64,000 nucleotides of DNA from Streptomyces sp. TSRI0107 (GCF_001905845.1 NZ_LIVZ01000002.1:248001-312000), one strand, 5' to 3'. Shown: positions 44,746 to 55,658, counted from the first letter of the stretch. Numbers and translations: made by a program. The notes: generated by a model not told the origin, from the letters alone.

Positions 44746-46248
44746 TCAGCGGGCGGAGTCGGTCGGCTCCAGGGCGGGGTCGTACGCCGGGACGTCGTGT
44801 GCGGGGACGTCGTGCGCCCGGACGGGCTCCGTGGACGCCGTGCCGGGCTTGCGGCGCAGGCCGAGCGTGCTGATCACGGCGGCGAGCGCGGCGGCGACCA
44901 GCGGGACGAGCAGGGCCGCGCGATGGCCGTCGAGGAGGGCCTGGTCGCTCGTGCCGTGGGTCGTCGCGGTGATGACGGTGGTGGCGGAGGAGAGGCCGAG
45001 GGCCGCGCCGAACTGGAAGGAGGTGTACAGCAGTCCGCCCGCGACGCCCTGCTCCTCCTCCGCGACGCCCTCGGTGGCGACGATGGTCAGCGGGCCGTAG
45101 GCCAGCGAGAAGGCGAGGCCCAGGAGGATGAGGCTCGGGAACATCATCAGGTAGGTCCAATCCAGCCCCAGCGGCAGCATCAGCGCGTAGGACAGCGTCG
45201 CCAGCAGCAGACCGCCGAAGATGACCCGGGCGTTGCCGAACCGGCTGACCAGCCTCGGGGTGAGCGTCGGCGACAGGATCGCGTCGACCCCGATCACGAT
45301 CATCGCGAAGCTGGTCTCCAGCGTCGACCAGCCGCGCAGCTCCCGCAGGTAGAGCACGACGACGAACTGGAAGCCGAAGAACCCGGCGGCGAACAGCAGA
45401 CCTGCGAGGTTGGAGCGGACCAGGCTCCCGCTGCGGAAGAGACCAAGACGGACCAGCGGCTCGGCGGCCCTGCGTTCGATCAGCACGAACGCGAGGAACA
45501 GCAGCAGGCCGGCCGCGACGGTCAGCGCGGTCACGCCCGCCGACTCGTGCCCGGCGCGCTCCACGGACACCACCAGGAGCAGTACGGCCGCGGTCACGCT
45601 GACCGCGCCGGCCACGTCCACCCGCCGGCCGGCGCGGCCGCCCGGCTCGGCCGGCCTGGGGATGAGGGCCGTACCGGCGACCAGGACGAGGAACGACAGG
45701 ATCACCGGGGCGAAGAACACCCAGCGCCAGTCGACCGCGGCGAGCAGTCCGCCGACCACCAGGCCGACGGAGAAACCGCCGGCGGCGGTACCCGAGTACA
45801 CGAGCAGGGCCTTGTTGCGCTGGGGGCCCTCCGCGAAGCTCGTGGTGATGATCGACAGGCCGGCGGGCGTCATGAAGGCCGCCGCCACACCGGTGACGAA
45901 CCGGGCGACGATCAGCGTCCAGCCGTCGTCGGCGAGACCGCCCAGCCCGGAGAAGAGCAGGAAGACGGTCAGCCAGAACAGGAACATCCGGCGGCGCCCG
46001 AACAGGTCGGCGGCGCGTCCGCCGAGCAGCATGAAGCCGCCGTAGCCGAGGACGTAGGCGCTCATCACCCACTGGAGCATGCCGGTGGACAGTCCCAGGT
46101 CGGCGCGGATGGACGGCAGGGCCACGTTGAGCATGGCCACGTCGACGCCTTCGAGGAAGATCGCGCCACAGAGCACGAACAGCACGCCCCAGGCGCGCCC
46201 GGTCATACGGTCGGCGCCGTCGGCCTGAGGGGATTGCGTTGCGGACAC
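44746..46248 (-). CDS. MFS drug-resistance transporter, DHA2/EmrB type
   Basis: The 500-aa transporter appears to have 14 membrane helices. Motif A is present as LGGRAADLFGRRRMF, and the antiporter motif C region reads GTAAGGFSVGLVVGGLL. The first helix carries the DHA2-like EGVDVAMLNVALPSI. Such proteins export drugs or endogenous metabolites using proton motive force. The GTG at 46248 has GGGAG 8 nt upstream. It is divergent from an HxlR regulator across 113 nt, the usual arrangement for a regulator-exporter pair. Confidence 0.88.
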   Translation of the reverse strand: MSATQSPQADGADRMTGRAWGVLFVLCGAIFLEGVDVAMLNVALPSIRADLGLSTGMLQWVMSAYVLGYGGFMLLGGRAADLFGRRRMFLFWLTVFLLFSGLGGLADDGWTLIVARFVTGVAAAFMTPAGLSIITTSFAEGPQRNKALLVYSGTAAGGFSVGLVVGGLLAAVDWRWVFFAPVILSFLVLVAGTALIPRPAEPGGRAGRRVDVAGAVSVTAAVLLLVVSVERAGHESAGVTALTVAAGLLLFLAFVLIERRAAEPLVRLGLFRSGSLVRSNLAGLLFAAGFFGFQFVVVLYLRELRGWSTLETSFAMIVIGVDAILSPTLTPRLVSRFGNARVIFGGLLLATLSYALMLPLGLDWTYLMMFPSLILLGLAFSLAYGPLTIVATEGVAEEEQGVAGGLLYTSFQFGAALGLSSATTVITATTHGTSDQALLDGHRAALLVPLVAAALAAVISTLGLRRKPGTASTEPVRAHDVPAHDVPAYDPALEPTDSAR

Positions 46249-46361
46249 GGAAAAACTCCCTGCTGGAGAAGTGGAGACAGAAGAACAGGAGAACCGGAGG
46301 AAACGAATGAAAGGCGGTTCCCTCTTGTAACCACAGGAATTTTCAGGCAGGCTCGGCGACC

Positions 46362-46796
46362 ATGGAAGAAGGCACTTTGAAGTCACCGACTCACTGCGCG
46401 GATACCGAGGGCGATTACGACGCCTTGCAGTGGGACACCCGGCAGGGCTGTGAGGTACGGCAGATCCTCGATCGCGTGGCGGACAAGTGGTCCCTGCTGG
46501 TGATCGCGCTGCTGGACCGCCGCAGCCTCCGCTTCTCGGAACTGCGCCGCCGGATCGACGGCATCAGCCAGCGCATGCTGACCGTCACCCTGCGCCAGCT
46601 GGAGCGGGACGGCCTGGTCAGCCGCACGGTGCACCCGGTCGTGCCGCCGCGCGTGGACTACGAGCTGACCCCCTTGGGGGCGACGCTGCACGACACCATC
46701 CGGAGCCTGGTGGTCTGGACGGAGGACCACCAGGACGAGATCGCCGCGGCACGCGCGGAGTACGACCGCCGGGCCGACCAGGCCATGGCGTCCTGA
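46362..46796 (+). CDS. HxlR-family regulator
   Basis: The 144-aa winged-helix protein has the HxlR pattern: a Cys near the start of the domain (QGCEVRQILDRVADKWSLLVI), LRFSELRRRIDGISQRMLTVTLRQLERDGLV, and VPPRVDYELTPLG in the wing. Many HxlR proteins sense aldehydes, quinones or redox state through that Cys. It probably represses the divergent exporter gene and perhaps itself. A clear terminator follows, so it is monocistronic. Confidence 0.88.
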   Translation: MEEGTLKSPTHCADTEGDYDALQWDTRQGCEVRQILDRVADKWSLLVIALLDRRSLRFSELRRRIDGISQRMLTVTLRQLERDGLVSRTVHPVVPPRVDYELTPLGATLHDTIRSLVVWTEDHQDEIAAARAEYDRRADQAMAS

Positions 46797-46813
46797 CACA
46801 CGCACACACATCA

Positions 46814-46845
46814 GGGCCGGACTCCCCCGGGGGTCCGGCCCTTTT
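46814..46845 (+). terminator. Rho-independent terminator after HxlR
   Basis: GGGCCGGAC (46814-46822) pairs with GTCCGGCCC (46833-46841) around a C/G-rich interior, followed by TTTT at 46842-46845, 17 nt after the stop codon. Confidence 0.85.
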
Positions 46846-46890
46846 CGATTACCGGTTGTCGACCTGCCGGCAATTCACCCTTCGAGTGCC

Positions 46891-46967
46891 CTCGGATTTC
46901 CTCTTGCTCCCCTTCGGATTTCCTTCGGACCCGCCTAGGGACCGCTTCGGATTTCCTTACGCATTCC
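46891..46967 (+). promoter_or_regulatory. 11-bp-phased direct repeats, SARP-type array
   Basis: The core TTCGGATTTCC occurs at 46913-46923 and 46946-46956, with CTCGGATTTCC at 46891-46901. Partial copies at 46924 (TTCGGACCCGC) and 46957 (TTACGCATTCC) keep the same register. All starts differ by multiples of 11 bp (0, 22, 33, 55, 66). Heptad-like repeats in 11-bp phase are how SARP regulators bind DNA. The rest of the 386-nt gap to the ABM gene holds no gene that I can support. Confidence 0.65.
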
Positions 46968-47182
46968 CAAAAATTTCTTCTCGTCCGCCTCGGCACCCCA
47001 AGCACCGCCCCACCCCCGGCAAGACCGTCACGGAACACCTCCGTCACTCACTCGAACGGCCCAACAGCGGAGCGTGACGCCCTTGTGGGCACTGGGTCGT
47101 CCCCCGTTCGGAGTTGCGTCCGCATGGGCGACATGAGTCGGTAGGTGTCGTGTCCTGCCGGATCTCACCTTCAGGAGGAGAT

Positions 47183-47521
47183 ATGGGCACCAAGCAGAAC
47201 GGCCGTTCGGCCGAGAAGCTGTGCGTCGTCTTCACGGTCCGTGTGATCGAGGGCGGCGAGCAAGGGTTCCTGGACATGTACGACAAGATGCGGGAGTCCG
47301 TCTCCCGCACCCCCGGCCACATCGTCGAGCGGCTGGGCGAACCCGTGGACGACTCCCGTCAGTGGGTGATCACCAGCGAGTGGGAGACGCCGGAGCACTT
47401 CTTCGCCTGGCAGCAGAGTGACGAGCACCAGGCGCTGGTGGCCCCGCTGCGCCAGTGGGTCGACTCGACGCAGTCGCTGCGGTTCCGGGTCGTCAAGGAG
47501 ACCGCGGGGGTGGCGTCATGA
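47183..47521 (+). CDS. Antibiotic biosynthesis monooxygenase (ABM) domain protein
   Basis: The 112-aa protein has a ferredoxin-like ABM fold: strand CVVFTVRVIEGGEQGFLDMYD, helix, then WVITSEWETPEHFFAWQQSDEHQALVAPL. Small ABM proteins act as cofactor-free quinone-forming monooxygenases or cyclases in aromatic polyketide pathways, or as heme-degrading enzymes. No heme-ligand assignment is possible here. The ATG at 47183 follows AGGAGG at 47173. It is first in a four-gene operon; its TGA overlaps the next ATG. Confidence 0.8.
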   Translation: MGTKQNGRSAEKLCVVFTVRVIEGGEQGFLDMYDKMRESVSRTPGHIVERLGEPVDDSRQWVITSEWETPEHFFAWQQSDEHQALVAPLRQWVDSTQSLRFRVVKETAGVAS

Positions 47522-48405
47522 CGCACACGCCCCACGGCCCCGTCGCCGTACTCGGTCTGGGCAGCATGGGCACCGGCCTGGCCGCCCGCCTCCTCGACCA
47601 GGGAATTCAGGTGCGGGTTTGGAACCGTACCCCGGAGCGGGCCCAACCGCTCGCCGGCATGGGCGCCTTCACGGCCGCCCACCCCCGGGAAGCCGTCGAG
47701 GGGACGAGCGCCGCGGTGTGCACCCTCGCCGACGGCGAGGCCCTCGGCTCCGTGCTGCACGGTCCCGACGGCGTGCTGTCCCAGGGCCCGTACGACGGCG
47801 TCCTGATCTGCGCCGGCACCGTGGGCCCCGACGAGGTCGTGCAGATCGCCGGGGAGGTCGCGTCGGTCCTGGACGTCGGCATGCTCGGCAACCGCGAGCA
47901 CGCCCACGACGGCGAACTGCGTCTGTTCGTGGGCGGCGAGGAGCGGGTGTTCGAGTCGTGCCGGCCGCTGCTGGAGACGCTGGGCAAGGAGGTCGTCCAT
48001 CTGGGCGCACTCGGGTCCGGCATGCGGATGAAGCTCCTCCTCAACCTGCTGATGGGCGTGGAGGTGCAGGCCATGGCCGAGGCCTCCGAGCTGGCGGCCG
48101 CCTGCGGGCTCGACCGGCAGCTGGTCCTCAAGACGATCGCGGGCAGCGGCTTCGCCTCGCCGGTCATGGCGTTCAAGTCCAGGCGGCTGGCCTCCGGCCG
48201 CTTCGACGAGCCGGACTTCAAGCTGCGGCTCATGGCGAAAGACCTCATGCTCGCTTCCAAGCAGGCAGCAGCGTGCGGCCTGAACCTGCCACTGGCGGCG
48301 GCCGCGGCCGAGACCCATCGCCGGGCGAGTGAGCAGGGGCTGGGCGACGAGGACTGCGCCGCGATCGTCCGCGCACTGACACCCAACCGGGGAAACCACA
48401 CATGA
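47518..48405 (+). CDS. NAD(P)-dependent beta-hydroxyacid dehydrogenase/imine reductase-like protein
   Basis: The 295-aa protein has an N-terminal Rossmann domain (VAVLGLGSMGTGLAARLL, then VWNRTPERA, which suits NADPH) and an all-helical C-terminal domain. The catalytic Lys of the 3-hydroxyisobutyrate dehydrogenase family is present as Lys172 in GMRMKLLLNLLMG, which favours an alcohol or acid substrate over an imine. The substrate-binding SGG segment is replaced by GMLGNREHAHDGEL, so the substrate probably differs from hydroxyisobutyrate. It overlaps both neighbours by 4 nt. Confidence 0.82.
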   Translation: MTHTPHGPVAVLGLGSMGTGLAARLLDQGIQVRVWNRTPERAQPLAGMGAFTAAHPREAVEGTSAAVCTLADGEALGSVLHGPDGVLSQGPYDGVLICAGTVGPDEVVQIAGEVASVLDVGMLGNREHAHDGELRLFVGGEERVFESCRPLLETLGKEVVHLGALGSGMRMKLLLNLLMGVEVQAMAEASELAAACGLDRQLVLKTIAGSGFASPVMAFKSRRLASGRFDEPDFKLRLMAKDLMLASKQAAACGLNLPLAAAAAETHRRASEQGLGDEDCAAIVRALTPNRGNHT

Positions 48406-49361
48406 TCATCGACATCCACGGGCACCTGTCCCCACCGGAGGCGGCGGAACGGTTCCCGATGCCCCCGAGCCTGACCGACGTCGACGGCATGCTCGCCGCC
48501 CGCGCCCAGGCCGGAATCGACCTCACCATCATCGGCAGCCCCGTGGGCGCCGGGGCGATGGCGCGGGTCCCGGGCGTCGACAACTACGCGCAACCACGTG
48601 ACCGGCTGCGCGGCTTCCACGCCTGGATGTCGGGCCTGATCGCCAAGTTCCCGGACCAGTTGCGCGGGTACGTGTACGCCAACCCGTTCGGTGACGACGA
48701 TCATCTGGAAGGGGTGCGGGAGACCCTGGAGGATCCCGCGTTCGTCGGCCTGATCACCACGTCCAGTGTGCACGGGGAGCTGCTCGGCTCCCCGCGCGCC
48801 GACTCCTTCTTCGCGCTGGCCGCGGAGGCGGGGGTGCCGGTCCTGGTGCACGCCCCGGCCGAACCGGCCGGCACGGAACGGGTCGACGACATCTCCTTCG
48901 TGGAGCAGATCGGCCGGTTCGGTGATCTCACCATCGGCATGGCGATGATCGCGTTCGCGGGATGGCTGGACAAGTACCCAGGTCTGCGGCTGATCGGCGC
49001 GACCGGCGGCGGCGCGATGGCGCTGCTGCCGGAGCGCCTGCAGACGGCGGCGCGCCCCCGGCACTGGGCCGGGGGGGCACCGCCCCCCGGTGGGGCCGCC
49101 GCCCCGCCGTCGGCCGACCCCGCCGCGGCGCTCCAGCGCATGTACGTCGACACGAGCCCGTTCAGCCAGGCCCATCTGAACCTCAACGCGGAGGTCCTGG
49201 GCCCCGAACGGATGCTCTTCGCGACCGACTCGCCGCCGATGGCGGCGCCGCTGGAGGACTTCGTCCGCATGATCGAGAAGCTGCCGATCGACAAGGCGTC
49301 CCAGCAGCGCATCCTCGGCGGCAACGCCGAGGCCCTCTTCGACCTGAGGAGTCGTCCGTGA
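48402..49361 (+). CDS. ACMSD-like amidohydrolase/decarboxylase, atypical active site
   Basis: The 319-aa TIM-barrel protein belongs to the amidohydrolase-2 (ACMSD) group, mostly nonoxidative decarboxylases and hydrolases of aromatic acids. The metal ligands are visible: His6 and His8 (DIHGHLS), His150 (LVHAPAEP) and Asp276 (FATDSPP). The His of the usual HGGG motif is Thr201 here (GATGGGAM). A Gly/Pro/Ala-rich insertion of about 20 residues follows near 223-245. The frame is open through a run of seven G. The ATG overlaps the previous stop. Confidence 0.8.
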   Translation: MIIDIHGHLSPPEAAERFPMPPSLTDVDGMLAARAQAGIDLTIIGSPVGAGAMARVPGVDNYAQPRDRLRGFHAWMSGLIAKFPDQLRGYVYANPFGDDDHLEGVRETLEDPAFVGLITTSSVHGELLGSPRADSFFALAAEAGVPVLVHAPAEPAGTERVDDISFVEQIGRFGDLTIGMAMIAFAGWLDKYPGLRLIGATGGGAMALLPERLQTAARPRHWAGGAPPPGGAAAPPSADPAAALQRMYVDTSPFSQAHLNLNAEVLGPERMLFATDSPPMAAPLEDFVRMIEKLPIDKASQQRILGGNAEALFDLRSRP

Positions 49362-50593
49362 CCACCACCCAAGACGCCGTCACCGCGGCCGAGCGGTGCA
49401 CTCCGGAGTACCGGCGCAACCCTCACGCGGTCTACGCCCAGCTCCGGGAAGCGGCGCCGGTCTGCCCCATGAGACCGCCGCACGGCAACGAGACGTACCT
49501 GATCACGCGGTACGAGGACGCGCGGGCCGCCCTGGCGGACCCGCGGTTGAGCAAGGACATGTACGGGGCCATGGACGCCTACCGGAGCATCTTCGGTGAC
49601 TCGTCCGTGGCACTGGACGACAACATGCTCAACTCGGATCCGCCCAAGCACACCCGGCTGCGCAAGCTGGTCAGTTCCGCGTTCACCCCGCGGCGCGTGG
49701 AGGCCCTGCGGCCGCAGATCGAGGCCGTCGTCAAGACGCTGATCGACGACTGCCCGGCCCGGGAGCCGTTCGACCTGCTGCCCGTCTTCGCGTTCCCGCT
49801 GCCGATCATCGTGATCTGCGACCTGCTCGGTGTGCCGCCGCTGGACCGGGAGCGGCTGCAGCACCTGTCCACCACGGTGGCGCAGACGGGCTTCGGCGAG
49901 GAGGCCAAGCGGGCCCAGCAGCAGGCCGAACTGGATCTGCACGCGTTCTTCACGGACCTGGTGCGGACCAAGCGTGAGAACCCCGGTGACGATCTGATGA
50001 GCGCGCTCACCTCCGTGTGGGACAACGACGGCGGGCTCAGCGAGCACGAGCTGGTCTCCACGGCGTTCCTGCTGATGTTCGCCGGCCACAAGACGACCGC
50101 GTACCTCCTCGGCAACGCCGTCCACCATCTCCTGTCCCACCCCGCGCAGTTGCGCGCCGTGCAGCAGAACCCGGCGCTGGTGGGGCAGGCGGTCGAGGAG
50201 GTCCTGCGCTACGACGGCTCGGTGGAGAGCTCGACGTTCCGCTACGCGACCGAGGACGTGGAGTACTCCGGGACGCGCATCCCGAAGGGCTCGCTGGTCC
50301 AGATCGCGCTCAGTTCGGCGAACCGCGATCCGCTGAAGTTCGACCGTCCGGACGAGTTCGACGTGACGCGGAAGGGCGCCCAGAACGCCCATCTCGGGTT
50401 CGGGCACGGCTCCCACTACTGCCTGGGCGCCCCGCTGGCCCGGGTGGAGACGGAGGCGGCCATCACCGGGCTGTTCGGCCGGTACCCGAGGATGACCCTG
50501 GCGGACCCGGCCGCCGAGCCCCGGTGGCTGGAGGTTCCCTTCCCCGCCTTCCGCGGCCTCGAGGAGCTGAGGGTCGTACTCGACCCGAAGTGA
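49358..50593 (+). CDS. Cytochrome P450 with altered I-helix
   Basis: The 411-aa class I bacterial P450 has heme ligand Cys355 in FGHGSHYCLGAPLAR, the ExxR pair in EEVLRYDG and a soluble N-terminus. The oxygen-activation motif reads AGHKTT, so Lys245 replaces the usual Glu/Asp before the conserved Thr. It would need a ferredoxin partner; none is encoded nearby. The GTG at 49358 overlaps the amidohydrolase stop. It is last in the operon and probably performs an oxidative tailoring step on the operon's product. Confidence 0.88.
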   Translation: MTTTQDAVTAAERCTPEYRRNPHAVYAQLREAAPVCPMRPPHGNETYLITRYEDARAALADPRLSKDMYGAMDAYRSIFGDSSVALDDNMLNSDPPKHTRLRKLVSSAFTPRRVEALRPQIEAVVKTLIDDCPAREPFDLLPVFAFPLPIIVICDLLGVPPLDRERLQHLSTTVAQTGFGEEAKRAQQQAELDLHAFFTDLVRTKRENPGDDLMSALTSVWDNDGGLSEHELVSTAFLLMFAGHKTTAYLLGNAVHHLLSHPAQLRAVQQNPALVGQAVEEVLRYDGSVESSTFRYATEDVEYSGTRIPKGSLVQIALSSANRDPLKFDRPDEFDVTRKGAQNAHLGFGHGSHYCLGAPLARVETEAAITGLFGRYPRMTLADPAAEPRWLEVPFPAFRGLEELRVVLDPK

Positions 50594-50885
50594 CCGACGA
50601 CGGGCGGGCGCGGGAGCCGTACGGCGGCTTCCGCGCCTTCGGCGTGCGCGGACGTCCGGCGTGCCGCGCGGCTCTCCGGCGTGCCGGGGCCGCGACCCGG
50701 TTCGGCGCCCCGGGCGGCCGGACGGGTGGATCCGCTCCCTGTTCGGCCCAGTCCGCTTGGCGTGTCCCCTTGACCCGGGCGTTCGCTGGTAGCGCCGCTC
50801 GGAGAGATGGGCACCCGTTGCCACCGGCTGCCCAGGGGAGCGGATTCGTCCACGCGCGCATCGCGCATGAACCGAGGAGTCCTCG

Positions 50886-51731
50886 ATGACGAGGAAGAGC
50901 ATGCACCGCCCGACGGTCCTGGGGGCCCTGGCCGGTCTCGGCCTCACCCTGACCCTGCTGCCGGCCGCACCGGCCCACGCGCAGACGTTCGTGCCCTGCA
51001 ACAACATCACCGCGCTCAGGAACGCGATCACCGCCTCGAACGCGAGCGACGAGAACATAACCCTGGCGCCGTTCTGCACGTACACGATCTCGACGACCGT
51101 GTCGGCGGGCAACGGACTGCCGCAGGTCACGGGCTCGTACAGCATCAACGGGTACAACACCACGGTCCGCCGCTCGGCGGCGGCGGGGACACCGAACTTC
51201 CGTGTCTTCGAGGTCGAGGCGGGCGGCGACCTGACCCTGAACTCGATCCACGTCCGCGGGGGCAACGTGCCGGGCGACTCCGGCGGCGGCATCCGGGTGT
51301 CCGGCACCGGCAGCACCCTCACCGTCCAGAGCGGCAGCGTGCGGGACAACAGCGCCGGGACCGGCGGCGGCATCCGCACCCGCAACGGCGGCGCGGCCAC
51401 CCTCAGCTACACCCTGGTCAGCGGGAACACCGCGACCGGCAGCGGCGGTGGCGGCGGCATCAGCCACGCCGGGTCCACGCTGTGGCTCAACATCACCAGG
51501 GTGCAGGGAAACACGGCCGCCCAGGAGGGCGGCGGCCTGCGCACCTCCGGGACGAGCACCGCGACGCTGGTGCAGAGCACGGTGACCGGCAACACCGCGA
51601 ACGGCCTGCTGGAAGGCGGCGGCATCTTCGAGGGCACCAGCAGCCAGGTGTCCCTGATCGGCACCTCCGTCACCGGCAACATTCCGAACAACTGCCGTCC
51701 GGTGGGAGCCGTTCCGGGCTGTGTGAACTGA
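50886..51731 (+). CDS. Secreted right-handed beta-helix repeat protein
   Basis: The 281-aa exported protein has a signal peptide cleaved after AHA (near residue 33), then parallel beta-helix coils marked by repeated GGGI/GGGL turns (DSGGGIRV, GTGGGIRT, GGGGGISH, EGGGLRTS, EGGGIFEG) every about 27-30 residues, with Asn/Thr-rich rungs (SGNTATG, TGNTANG). Single Cys near each end may form disulfides. The family resembles polymorphic-membrane-protein or pectate-lyase-like folds; no catalytic residues are identifiable. The ATG at 50886 follows GAGGAG. The 292 nt upstream show no further gene. Confidence 0.75.
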   Translation: MTRKSMHRPTVLGALAGLGLTLTLLPAAPAHAQTFVPCNNITALRNAITASNASDENITLAPFCTYTISTTVSAGNGLPQVTGSYSINGYNTTVRRSAAAGTPNFRVFEVEAGGDLTLNSIHVRGGNVPGDSGGGIRVSGTGSTLTVQSGSVRDNSAGTGGGIRTRNGGAATLSYTLVSGNTATGSGGGGGISHAGSTLWLNITRVQGNTAAQEGGGLRTSGTSTATLVQSTVTGNTANGLLEGGGIFEGTSSQVSLIGTSVTGNIPNNCRPVGAVPGCVN

Positions 51732-51749
51732 CCCGTCCCGGCACGGCGA

Positions 51750-51783
51750 AGGGCCGCACCCCCGTCACCGGGGATGCGGCCCT
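51750..51783. terminator. Bidirectional terminator before acnA 3' end
   Basis: A 15-nt arm, AGGGCCGCACCCCCG (51750-51764), pairs with 51769-51783, with one mismatch and a 4-nt loop, between convergent stop codons. Confidence 0.8.
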
Positions 51784-51804
51784 CGAACGCCGTTCCGCAG
51801 AGGC

Positions 51805-54600
<2,796 letters not shown>

Positions 54601-54667
54601 GACAGTCTCCTTCATTGATGTGCGCGTTTCACCGCATCCTGCCGCCACGCCGTATTGGCCGATCCGC

Positions 54668-54698
54668 TAAGGTAAGGCTAAGTTAGGTAACCCTTACC
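54668..54698. promoter_or_regulatory. Iron-box-like element before acnA
   Basis: TAAGGTAAGGCTAAGTTAG (54668-54686) matches 14 of 19 positions of the actinobacterial DmdR/IdeR iron box (recalled as TTAGGTTAGGCTAACCTAA). It overlaps a 7-bp inverted repeat, GGTAAGG/CCTTACC (54671-54698). It lies 68-98 nt upstream of the aconitase start. Confidence 0.5.
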
Positions 54699-54742
54699 GC
54701 CAGGCTCGTCAGCGGCGTGCGGCGGCAGTGCGCCTCGGCAGA

Positions 54743-54760
54743 TATCTCGATGTCGAGATA
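54743..54760. promoter_or_regulatory. 18-bp palindrome upstream of acnA, TamR-like
   Basis: TATCTCGA-TG-TCGAGATA is perfectly symmetrical. It suits the MarR-family regulator TamR, reported to control sacA in S. coelicolor (from memory; exact site not recalled with certainty). The same ATCTC-N6-GAGATAA pattern recurs before the murA gene at 56155. Confidence 0.6.
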
Positions 54761-54824
54761 ACTCTAGTACATGGGGGCGGGATGGTCATGCCCTGACCCC
54801 ACCGAAGCACCGCGCCGCCCCCGA

Positions 54825-55658
54825 TCAGCAGAACGCCGCGCGCTGCCCGGCCGCCCACTCGCGGAAGGTCCGGGCGGGCGCGCCGGTGATCCGCGGCACC
54901 GTGTCGCGCACCCTGACCAGATCGTCGGTGAGGTCCCGGCCCGTGAGGTCGAGGACGCCGGCCGCGCCGTCCTCGCCGATCAGCGCCGCCGGCTCCCGGC
55001 GCGCCTCCTCGGGATCGGTCCGCACGACGCCGACGTCCCGGCCGAGCACGGCGGAGAGGGCGGCGGCCTGCTCACGGGGCGTGACCCGCTCCGGCCCGGC
55101 CACCTCGTACACGCGTCCCGCGTGGCCCGGCCCGGTCAGCGCCACGCGGGCGACGGCGGCGATGCCGGCGGGATGGACGGCCGGCAGGCCGACGTCGGGG
55201 TACGGCACGCGCACCAGGCCCTCCGTCCGGATCGAGTCCGCCCACCACAGCGCGTTCGAGGCGAACCGGGTCGGCCGCAGGACCGTCCACGCCATGCCGC
55301 TGTCCCGCAGCAGCCGCTCGGCGGCCAGATGCCCGGCGACGGCACGCAGATGAGGGTGCGTGCCCACCGCGAGGGACGAGATGAGCACCACATGCCCGAC
55401 GCCCGCCTCCCGGGCCGCCGCGAGCAGGTCCGCCTCCGCGCCGTGCCCGGAGAGCAGGAAGAAGGCGCGCGCCCCTTTCAGCGCGGGCACCACCGAGCCG
55501 GGGTCCGCGAGGTCGCCCTCGACCACCTCGACACCCTCCGGGAGACCGGCCCGCGCCGGTTCGCGACTCAGCGCACGGACCGGCAGGGCACCGCGGCGGT
55601 GCAGGTCCGACACGAGGGGACGGCCGATGTTTCCGGTGGCACCGGTGACGAGAATCAT
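54825..55658 (-). CDS. NmrA-like NAD(P)-binding protein
   Basis: The 277-aa atypical SDR begins MILVTGATGNIGRPLVSDLHRRG (GxxGxxG) and continues with VRALSREP, VVEGDLADPGSV and LISSLAVGTHPH. There is no YxxxK catalytic pair at the usual place, as in NmrA/HSCARG redox sensors and quinone-reductase-like proteins (QOR2). WTVLRPTRFASNALWW is typical of that group. The ATG is at 55658. It stands alone beside the MITE-like element. The substrate is unknown. Confidence 0.8.
   Translation of the reverse strand: MILVTGATGNIGRPLVSDLHRRGALPVRALSREPARAGLPEGVEVVEGDLADPGSVVPALKGARAFFLLSGHGAEADLLAAAREAGVGHVVLISSLAVGTHPHLRAVAGHLAAERLLRDSGMAWTVLRPTRFASNALWWADSIRTEGLVRVPYPDVGLPAVHPAGIAAVARVALTGPGHAGRVYEVAGPERVTPREQAAALSAVLGRDVGVVRTDPEEARREPAALIGEDGAAGVLDLTGRDLTDDLVRVRDTVPRITGAPARTFREWAAGQRAAFC

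Noticed and set aside
46891..46967. CRISPR-like array
   Set aside because: Repeats are only 11 nt, contiguous, without unique spacers of 30 nt or cas genes.
46811..47047. 78-aa reverse frame with Arg/Lys/Ser-rich repeats between HxlR and the ABM operon
   Set aside because: It overlaps the terminator and the 11-bp repeats, whose period is not a multiple of three. There is no SD and the local base composition is less G+C-rich than coding DNA here.
49068..49090. Frameshift in the run of seven G in the amidohydrolase
   Set aside because: The frame stays open to the expected C-terminus with the FATDSPP motif and ends in the 4-nt overlap with the P450 gene.
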